A stretch of DNA of 12,947 bases from an uncultured Cardiobacterium sp. GTDB lineage: Bacteria > Pseudomonadota > Gammaproteobacteria > Cardiobacteriales > Cardiobacteriaceae. The notes under the pieces are model-generated. The model saw only the letters and a program-made list of their open reading frames with translations, was not told the origin of the DNA and searched no databases. Shown here one piece after another: positions 6,611 through 12,947 of this stretch (positions are counted from its first letter, which is position 1; each line of letters opens with the position of its first letter). The stretch lies in contig NZ_CALJAH010000339.1 of assembly GCF_938028185.1 (NCBI RefSeq), forward strand, positions 1 to 12,947. Reading direction: 5' to 3'. Made by a program: the position numbers and the translations under genes.

Positions 6611-6635
6611 GGACGGTGCGCCGAGGCGCACCCTA
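6611..6635 (-). repeat. Dispersed 8-bp hairpin, family B copy 3
   Basis: GGAC, then GGTGCGCC-GA-GGCGCACC (6615-6632), then CTA. Relative to copy 1, several stem positions differ but each change is matched on the other arm, so the pairing is kept. Confidence 0.75.
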
Positions 6636-6657
6636 TGGCAGGCTGTTTGCAATTGAA

Positions 6658-6702
6658 AAATCTCCCTTTCCTGCAGGGTGGAGCCCGCAGCGGGGGAGAT
6701 TT
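6658..6702. repeat. Nested inverted repeat AAATCTCCC...GGGAGATTT
   Basis: AAATCTCCC (6658-6666) and GGGAGATTT (6694-6702) are exact reverse complements. Between them a second stem can form, CTGC-A-GGG (6671-6678) with CCC-GCAG (6684-6690), with one bulged base. The arrangement would give a two-level stem-loop and resembles a small mobile palindrome with terminal inverted repeats. No second copy is in the window. Confidence 0.6.
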
Positions 6703-6708
6703 GGAGGA

Positions 6709-6741
6709 GGGCGCCGTTCTGCGGGCGCCCGCAGTCCGGCG
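6709..6741. repeat. Strong GC-rich palindrome just downstream of lpd
   Basis: CTGCGGGCGCCCGCAG (6719-6734) is a perfect 16-bp palindrome. It extends to 6712-6741 as a 30-bp palindrome with only the two middle-arm pairs (6717/6736 and 6718/6735) mismatched. An alternative 7-bp stem, GGGCGCC (6709-6715) with GGCGCCC (6724-6730), competes with it. It begins 19 bases past the lpd stop on the minus strand, so it could stabilise or end the lpd transcript, but no U-run follows. Confidence 0.7.
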
Positions 6742-6760
6742 TTCGCAGCAAGCGTAGTCT

Positions 6761-8176
<1,416 letters not shown>

Positions 8177-8194
8177 GGGGAGTTCCGTGATTGG

Positions 8195-8244
8195 GTCGGG
8201 CATTTATGTCCGACGTTTTTTGTTGTCGGCCATAAATGGCCGAC
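8195..8244 (-). repeat. Double palindrome, family C copy 2, in the lpd leader
   Basis: Two 20-bp palindromes stand in tandem 10 bases apart. GTCGGCCATAAATGGCCGAC (8225-8244) has perfect 9-bp arms; 8195-8214 is a degenerate version. They also pair with each other at 18 of 20 positions, across the spacer GTTTTTTGTT. It lies 18-68 bases before the lpd start and so would be in its 5' leader. A degraded copy is at 2563-2600. Confidence 0.8.
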
Positions 8245-8264
8245 CTACATCTATGGCTATAGAA

Positions 8265-8320
8265 CAGCGAGGTATGCGGGCTAACCCCACCCCAACCCTC
8301 CCCCACAGGGGGAGGGAGCC
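8265..8320 (+). repeat. Dispersed G/C-rich palindrome, family A copy 2
   Basis: CAGCGAGGTATGCGGGC leads into CCCTCCCCC (8296-8304), loop ACA, GGGGGAGGG (8308-8316). The whole block is nearly identical, without gaps, to 8434-8489. Together they bracket a 113-bp segment holding another palindrome. Confidence 0.85.
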
Positions 8321-8372
8321 GTTCGGTTGTGATTTGTACTTCAGCGGTCGATTCGCGAGCGGTTTTTCGTGA

Positions 8373-8402
8373 TACACACACTTGAGCGCTCAGGTGTATG
8401 TA
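8373..8402. repeat. 30-bp imperfect palindrome between sucB and lpd
   Basis: The palindrome is centred between 8387 and 8388 on TGAGCGCTCA, and 13 of 15 pairs match (mismatches at 8382/8393 and 8377/8398). It lies between the two family A copies. Immediately beyond it, GCTGCT (8421-8426) pairs with AGCAGC (8432-8437) over a 5-nt loop. The 324-bp sucB-lpd gap thus holds at least five potential hairpins and no gene I can support. Confidence 0.65.
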
Positions 8403-8433
8403 AATGGTTTGGACGATAGGGCTGCTTTGTTAG

Positions 8434-8489
8434 CAGCAAGGTATGCGGGCAGCCCCCACCCCAGCCCTCCCCCACAGGGGGAGGGGGCG
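8434..8489 (+). repeat. Dispersed G/C-rich palindrome, family A copy 3, after sucB
   Basis: CAGCAAGGTATGCGGGC leads into CCCTCCCCC (8465-8473), loop ACA, GGGGGAGGG (8477-8485). It ends 11 bases from the sucB stop codon, matching the position of copy 1 relative to gyrA. It may form the 3' end of a sucAB mRNA, separating sucAB from lpd. Confidence 0.85.
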
Positions 8490-8500
8490 TTTTGGGGTTG

Positions 8501-9655
8501 TTACAGGTTGAGGATGAGCCGTGCCGGGTCTTCGATGAGTTGTTTGATTTCAACGAGGAAGCCGACAGCTTCGCGGCCGTCGATGATGCGGTGGTCGTAG
8601 GAGAGCGCGATGTACATCATCGGCGCGATGACGACTTGGCCGTTTTCGGCGATGGGGCGCTCAACGATGTTGTGCATTCCCAAGATGCCGCTTTGCGGCG
8701 GGTTGATAATCGGCGTGGACATCATTGAGCCGAAGGTGCCGCCGTTGGTGATGGTGAAGGTGCCGCCCGTCATGTCTTCGATGGCGAGGCTGCCGTCTTT
8801 GGCTTTGGCGGCGTAGTCGAGGATGCCGTCTTCGATGTCGGCAAAGCCCATCAGTTCGGCGTTGCGCAGGATAGGGACGACGAGGCCGCGTGGCGAGGAG
8901 ACGGCGATGCCGATGTCGCAGTAGTTGTGGTAGATGATGTCGTCGCCGTCAATGGAAGCGTTCACCGCCGGGTATTTTTTCAGCGCTTCAACGGCGGCTT
9001 TGACGAAGAAGGACATGAAGCCGAGTTTGACGCCGTTTTTGGCGACGAAGGCGTCCTGGTATTTTTTGCGCAATGCCATCACCGCGCGCATATTCACTTC
9101 GTTGAAGGTGGTGAGCATGGCGGCGTTGTGCTGCGCTTCCAGCAGGCGTTCGGCGATGCGTTTGCGCAGGCGGGTCATCGGCACGCGCTCTTCGTGGCGG
9201 CGGCTGCCGCCAGCGAGGTGCTGTTTGACGTCGTTTTTGGTCACTCTACCGCCGCGTCCGCTGCCAGCGATGTCGCCTGCGGCAACGCCTGCTTCGGCGG
9301 CAAGTTTGCGTGCGGCCGGGCTGAGCGCCTTGTCGTCGGTAGCGGCGGGGGCGGCTGCGGCCGGGGCGGCGGTTTTTTCCGCAGCGGGAGCGGCGGCGAC
9401 CGGGGCGTCTGCAACCGCGCCTTCTTCGATGTAGGCGATGATGTCGCCGCCGGTAACGGTCGCGCCGTCTTGCGCGGTGATTTCTTTCAGCACACCGCTG
9501 ACCGGGGCGGGCATTTCGAGCACGACTTTGTCGGTTTCGAGATCGACGAGGTTTTCGCCTTCGCGCACGCTGTCGCCGGGTTTTTTGTTCCAGTTGACGA
9601 GGGTCGCGTCGGCGACGGATTCGGGCAGGGCGGGGACGGTTACTGCTGTTGTCAT
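8501..9655 (-). CDS. sucB: Dihydrolipoyllysine-residue succinyltransferase (E2 of 2-oxoglutarate dehydrogenase)
   Basis: SucB forms the core of the complex and transfers the succinyl group from its lipoyl arm to CoA. Domains in the 384-residue product are a lipoyl domain (about 1-78) with lipoyl-Lys43 in ETDKVVLEMPA, an Ala/Pro-rich linker (about 79-106), a peripheral subunit-binding domain (about 109-147, LSPAARKLAAEAGV to TKNDVKQHL), a short linker, and the catalytic domain (about 157-384) with SYDHRIIDG carrying His355 and Asp359. It has one lipoyl domain, typical for SucB. The YDHRIIDGREAV and NPPQSGILGMH motifs are as in gammaproteobacterial E2o. GAGGAAA (9661-9667) precedes the start and overlaps the sucA stop codon, and only ten bases separate the genes, so translation is probably coupled, favouring balanced E1 and E2. 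Confidence 0.97.
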   Translation of the reverse strand: MTTAVTVPALPESVADATLVNWNKKPGDSVREGENLVDLETDKVVLEMPAPVSGVLKEITAQDGATVTGGDIIAYIEEGAVADAPVAAAPAAEKTAAPAAAAPAATDDKALSPAARKLAAEAGVAAGDIAGSGRGGRVTKNDVKQHLAGGSRRHEERVPMTRLRKRIAERLLEAQHNAAMLTTFNEVNMRAVMALRKKYQDAFVAKNGVKLGFMSFFVKAAVEALKKYPAVNASIDGDDIIYHNYCDIGIAVSSPRGLVVPILRNAELMGFADIEDGILDYAAKAKDGSLAIEDMTGGTFTITNGGTFGSMMSTPIINPPQSGILGMHNIVERPIAENGQVVIAPMMYIALSYDHRIIDGREAVGFLVEIKQLIEDPARLILNL

Positions 9656-9665
9656 GTGGGTTTCC

Positions 9666-12497
9666 TCATTGTTTGTCCGTGATGCCGAGTGCGTCGCGCA
9701 CCAGCGCGGCCTGTTCGGCGTTGTGCATTTTCAGGTAGCCAGCGGCGGTCGATGCCGAGGCGGCGCGGCCGGCGTAATGCGGGCGTTTGCCGCCGGGCAG
9801 CGCCGGGGCGAGTGATTCGTAGATTTGCCGCCACGCGCCCTGGTTGCGCGGTTCTTCCTGACACCAGATGATGTCGGCGTTTTTGTAGGGCGCGAGCGCG
9901 GCGGCGACGGCTTTTTCCGGGAAGGGGTAGAGCTGCTCAACGCGGATAATGGCGACGTCGCGCAGGTTTTCGTCGCGGCGTTTTTGCAGCAGGTCGTAGT
10001 ACACCTTGCCGCTGCAAAGGACGACGCGGCGGATTTTCTCGGCGGGCAGCAGTTCGTCCACCTCGCCAATCACCGTCTGGAAGGCGCCGCTCGCCAGTTC
10101 CTGCAAGTCGCTGACGGCGAGTTTGTGCCGCAGCAGCGATTTGGGCGAGATGTTGATGAGCGGCTTGCGGAAGTTGCCCAGCACCTGGCTGCGCAGCAGG
10201 TGGAAAATCTGCGCCGGGGTGGTCGGCACGCAGACGCGCACATTATTTTCCGCGCACAGTTGCAGATAGCGCTCAACGCGCGCCGAGGAGTGCTCCGGCC
10301 CCTGCCCTTCGTAGCCGTGCGGCAGCAGCATGGTGAGGCCGCTGTAGCGACCCCATTTGGTTTCGCCGGAGGTGACGAACTGGTCAATCAGCACCTGCGC
10401 GCCATTGGCGAAGTCGCCAAACTGCGCCTCCCAGATGGTCAGCCCCTGCGGTTCGGAGGTGGAATAGCCGTACTCGAAGCCGAGTACCGCCGCTTCGGAG
10501 AGGATGGAGTCGATGATGCGCGCCGATGGCTGGCCGTCGTAGAGATGGGCGAGCGCGGTGTAGCTGTCGCCGGTGTTTTGGTCGTGAATGACCGCGTGGC
10601 GGTGCGAGAAGGTGCCGCGCCCGCAGTCCTCGCCGGAAATGCGCACCGGATGGCCTTGCTCAATCAGCGAGGCATAGGCGAGATTCTCCGCCGTACCCCA
10701 ATCCAGTGGCTGCTTGCCTGCCGCCATTTCCACCCGCGTGGCGAGCATTTTGGCGACGATGGGGTGTGGCGCGAAACCGGCGGGCGGGGTGAAGATTTTC
10801 GCGCCGAGGCGGGTCAAATCGGGCGCCGGATAAGCGGTTTCGACCGGGGCGTCCATGTCCGGCTTGCTGAATACCTTCCACTCGTTCTCCAGCCGGGCAT
10901 CCGGGCGTGGCGGCTGCGGTCGCGCGACCGAATCGCCCGCTTCCAGACGCTGACGGTAATCCTCCTGCAATTGCTCATAATCGCCCGCGGCAATCACACC
11001 CTCGGCGACGAGGCGCTCGGCATAGACCTGTGCCGGAACGGGATGCTGGCGGATTTTCTTGTACATCATCGGCTGCGTTGCCGCCGGTTCATCCGCCTCG
11101 TTATGGCCGAGGCGGCGGTAGCAGACAATATCAATGAAAATATCTTTCTGGAACTCGCGCAAATAATCGGCAGCGAGTTCGGCGGCAAATACCAACGCTT
11201 CCGGGTCATCGCCATTAACGTGCAATACCGGCGACTGAATCAATTTCGCCGCATCCGAACAATACATTGCCGAGCGGGTATCCAGCGGATTGGAAGTAGT
11301 AAAGCCGATTTGATTATTGACAATAACGTGCAGCGAACCACCGACACGATAACCGCGTACCTGCGACAATTGCAGCGTTTCCATAATAATGCCCTGACCG
11401 GCAAAAGCGGCATCGCCATGAATCATAATCGGCACGGCATAATTGCTGATGGAAAAAACACTCTCCGCATGGCGCGCCTCTTGCACCCGCTCCAGCCGCG
11501 CGCGCATCGAGCCTTGCACCACCGGATTGACAAACTCCAGATGCGACGGATTATAAGCGAGCGACAAACCGACTACGCCGCCTTCCGTACCGACGCTGGA
11601 CGAAAAGCCCATGTGATACTTCACATCGCCGCTGCGGCCTTCCATCGGCGAATACTTCCCTTCAAACTCATTGAACAAATCCTCAGGGCGCTTACCAAGA
11701 ATATTGATTAACACATTCAGACGGCCACGGTGCGCCATCGCAATGCCGACTTCCTTGGAACCATTCTTGCCGAGACGCTGAATGACATTATCCAAAAGCG
11801 GAATCAAACCATCGCCACCTTCCAAAGAAAAACGCTTCTGCCCGACGAATCGTTTGTGCAAATACTTTTCCAGACCATCGGCAGCTACGAGCAATTGCAA
11901 CAATTCCTTCTTGCGCGCCGCCGACATTCCATAACCATTTGCTGCCTGCTCTAATCTCTTTTGCAACCAGCGGCGCTCATCCGTATTATGAATATGAGAA
12001 AACTCCGCGCCAATATGATGCTTATACGCCTTGTCCAAATACGCAATAATATCGCGCAATTTCATATCGCCGGTGAAAAGCGTTCCCGTATTAAAAAAAC
12101 TATCCAAATCGGCATCGCTAAGACCATGCCAGCGATAATCCACATCAGGAACTTCACGCCGTGCGCGCAAATGAATCGGACACAAATCGGCGACCTGATG
12201 CCCGCGCGCGCGATAGCCGGAAATCAGCGCCAGCACCGCGACCTGTTTGCGGATTGCCTCGCTGTCCGCACCGCCATCGGCGAGCGGCGGCAGTTGCGCC
12301 AGCGCCTCGAAGCGCTCCTGCACCGGCAGGCGCGGTCGCTCGTCCGCCCCGCCCGCGCGTACCTCGTCAAAATAACTGCGCCATTGCGGGGAGACGCTGT
12401 CCGGTGCATCCAGATACTGCTCATAAAGCGCCTCAACATAGGCGGCATTGCCCCCGCTCAACTGAGAAGAAGCCTTTAGATTCTGATAGTTAGCCAT
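9666..12497 (-). CDS. sucA: 2-oxoglutarate dehydrogenase E1 component
   Basis: SucA decarboxylates 2-oxoglutarate on thiamine diphosphate and succinylates the lipoyl arm of SucB. The 943-residue length fits the family (E. coli 933). Seen in order: the N-terminal SNAAYVEALYEQYL-like segment (here GGNAAYVEALYEQYL, 15-29), His256 in AMAHRGRLNVL, His295 in KYHMGFSS, the thiamine-phosphate site GDAAFAGQG (361-369) with VNNQIGFTTS (393-402), then GHNEADEPAATQP, the SGEDCGRGTFSHRHAVIHDQ active-site loop and WEAQFGDFANGAQ. The start at 12497 has GGGG seven bases upstream. A four-codon frame (ATG TAT GGC TAA, 12501 to 12490) overlaps the start. Codon choice shifts inside the gene: the stretch around 11150-12150 uses many NNT codons and GAG, whereas the 3' half is NNC-rich like the neighbours. 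No sdh genes precede it; the upstream neighbour is a divergent acetyltransferase gene. Confidence 0.98.
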   Translation of the reverse strand: MANYQNLKASSQLSGGNAAYVEALYEQYLDAPDSVSPQWRSYFDEVRAGGADERPRLPVQERFEALAQLPPLADGGADSEAIRKQVAVLALISGYRARGHQVADLCPIHLRARREVPDVDYRWHGLSDADLDSFFNTGTLFTGDMKLRDIIAYLDKAYKHHIGAEFSHIHNTDERRWLQKRLEQAANGYGMSAARKKELLQLLVAADGLEKYLHKRFVGQKRFSLEGGDGLIPLLDNVIQRLGKNGSKEVGIAMAHRGRLNVLINILGKRPEDLFNEFEGKYSPMEGRSGDVKYHMGFSSSVGTEGGVVGLSLAYNPSHLEFVNPVVQGSMRARLERVQEARHAESVFSISNYAVPIMIHGDAAFAGQGIIMETLQLSQVRGYRVGGSLHVIVNNQIGFTTSNPLDTRSAMYCSDAAKLIQSPVLHVNGDDPEALVFAAELAADYLREFQKDIFIDIVCYRRLGHNEADEPAATQPMMYKKIRQHPVPAQVYAERLVAEGVIAAGDYEQLQEDYRQRLEAGDSVARPQPPRPDARLENEWKVFSKPDMDAPVETAYPAPDLTRLGAKIFTPPAGFAPHPIVAKMLATRVEMAAGKQPLDWGTAENLAYASLIEQGHPVRISGEDCGRGTFSHRHAVIHDQNTGDSYTALAHLYDGQPSARIIDSILSEAAVLGFEYGYSTSEPQGLTIWEAQFGDFANGAQVLIDQFVTSGETKWGRYSGLTMLLPHGYEGQGPEHSSARVERYLQLCAENNVRVCVPTTPAQIFHLLRSQVLGNFRKPLINISPKSLLRHKLAVSDLQELASGAFQTVIGEVDELLPAEKIRRVVLCSGKVYYDLLQKRRDENLRDVAIIRVEQLYPFPEKAVAAALAPYKNADIIWCQEEPRNQGAWRQIYESLAPALPGGKRPHYAGRAASASTAAGYLKMHNAEQAALVRDALGITDKQ

Positions 12498-12532
12498 ACA
12501 TTAACCCCAAATAAAAAATAACAGGCAGGCGT

Positions 12533-12538
12533 TATAAT
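12533..12538 (+). promoter_or_regulatory. Plus-strand -10 hexamer overlapping the sucA -10
   Basis: TATAAT, a perfect -10 match, reads toward the acetyltransferase gene and shares five bases with the sucA -10 on the other strand. No good -35 lies 16-18 bases upstream of it. A second candidate, TATAAA at 12552-12557, is also possible. Confidence 0.35.
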
Positions 12539-12562
12539 ACGCAGCGCAGAGTATAAAGACAA
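12534..12562 (-). promoter_or_regulatory. Sigma-70-type promoter of sucA
   Basis: On the minus strand TTGTCT (12557-12562) lies exactly 17 bases from TATTAT (12534-12539), matching the consensus at 4/6 and 5/6 positions. It points to sucA and leaves a leader of about 30 bases with the GGGG ribosome site. This is the best promoter match in the window. Confidence 0.7.
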
Positions 12563-12618
12563 CGCCAAACTCACGGCAAAAACGCCAAAATCACCAAAAA
12601 AACACAAGGAAAAACACA

Positions 12619-12947
12619 ATGACCTGGATCATCCGCCCCGCCCGCGCCACCGACCTGCCTGCCATCGTCGCCATTTATAACAGCACCATCGAAAGCCGTG
12701 CGTCCACCGCCGACCTCGCTCCGGTGAGCGTGGCATCGCGGCAGGCGTGGTTTGCCGCGCACCACGGCAACCGCCCGCTCTACGTCGTCGAAGACACGGA
12801 CGGCACCATCGCCGCCTGGAGCAGTTTCAGCGACTACTACCCGCGCGCGGCTTACCGCATCAGCGCGGAAATCAGCATTTACGTCGCGCCAGAGCGACGC
12901 GGCAATGGCCTCGGCAGAAAGCTCTTGCAGGAAATGCTGCAACGCGC
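12619..12947 (+). CDS. GNAT-family N-acetyltransferase, 3'-truncated by the window edge
   Basis: The visible 109 residues begin MTWIIRPARATDLPAIVAIY and include the acetyl-CoA-binding motif PERRGNGLGRKLL (91-103, pattern R-x-x-G-x-G). The spacing of NSTIESRASTAD, WFAAH and SFSDYYPR before the motif resembles the phosphinothricin/L-amino-acid N-acetyltransferase subfamily, which acetylates the amino group of small substrates such as methionine sulfone or phosphinothricin; the true substrate is not shown. GNAT proteins of this type run to about 160-185 residues, so about a third is missing. AAGGA (12606-12610) lies eight bases before the ATG, fixing the start. It is divergent from sucA with a 121-bp shared upstream region that contains overlapping -10 elements. 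Confidence 0.85.
   Translation, partial: MTWIIRPARATDLPAIVAIYNSTIESRASTADLAPVSVASRQAWFAAHHGNRPLYVVEDTDGTIAAWSSFSDYYPRAAYRISAEISIYVAPERRGNGLGRKLLQEMLQR

Noticed and set aside
6407..6751. N-terminal extension of the LysR frame to about 409 residues
   Set aside because: LysR proteins are about 300 residues, a good ribosome site sits before 6406, and the extension runs through palindromic repeats.
8177..8203. Upstream ATG adding nine residues to Lpd
   Set aside because: It begins in a dispersed repeat, and the FAD motif normally starts within the first few residues as it does from 8176.
8265..8489. Two similar repeats with a spacer, considered as a minimal CRISPR
   Set aside because: Only two copies, each a long G/C palindrome with a 113-bp gap, no cas genes, and a third copy elsewhere in inverted orientation. 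It is a dispersed element.
9825..11711. A 628-codon open frame on the plus strand
   Set aside because: It is antisense to sucA, whose product has complete catalytic motifs. The frame has no family resemblance and is the usual by-product of GC-rich codon bias.

Overview
The window reads as chromosomal DNA from a GC-rich gammaproteobacterium. The GyrA, SucA, SucB and Lpd proteins are closest in recalled sequence to gammaproteobacterial forms, and GyrA carries the long coiled-coil insert and acidic tail of that group. The many short dispersed palindromes and the lone sucAB-lpd cluster would suit a Cardiobacteriaceae-like organism. That is a guess from memory, not a search result.

Layout. A plus-strand block runs from 1 to about 5480: the 3' nine-tenths of gyrA (DNA gyrase A), a 250-bp repeat-filled gap, an Mrr-like restriction endonuclease gene with lower GC than its neighbours, a secreted TPR-repeat protein, an Ohr-type organic hydroperoxide reductase, and a small secreted protein of unknown function. 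This block converges on a minus-strand LysR-type regulator. The rest is a minus-strand TCA-cycle cluster read from 12497 down to 6761: sucA, sucB and lpd, the three components of 2-oxoglutarate dehydrogenase. A GNAT acetyltransferase gene starts divergently from sucA and runs off the right edge.

How the genes work together. SucA (E1, thiamine diphosphate), SucB (E2, lipoyl) and Lpd (E3, FAD) together turn 2-oxoglutarate, CoA and NAD+ into succinyl-CoA, CO2 and NADH. sucA and sucB are tightly coupled: the sucA stop codon overlaps the sucB ribosome binding site. lpd sits 324 bp further on, behind a gap full of hairpins. The other genes are housekeeping or accessory genes with no evident shared pathway.

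The most notable content is between the genes. There are three families of small dispersed palindromes (a G-rich 9-bp hairpin, an 8-bp hairpin with compensatory changes, and a GGCCAT/ATGGCC element) and several one-off long palindromes. A ~46-bp terminator cassette is present twice, exactly bracketing the small secreted-protein gene. I see no phage, insertion sequence, CRISPR array, tRNA or rRNA, and no convincing new multi-gene system.
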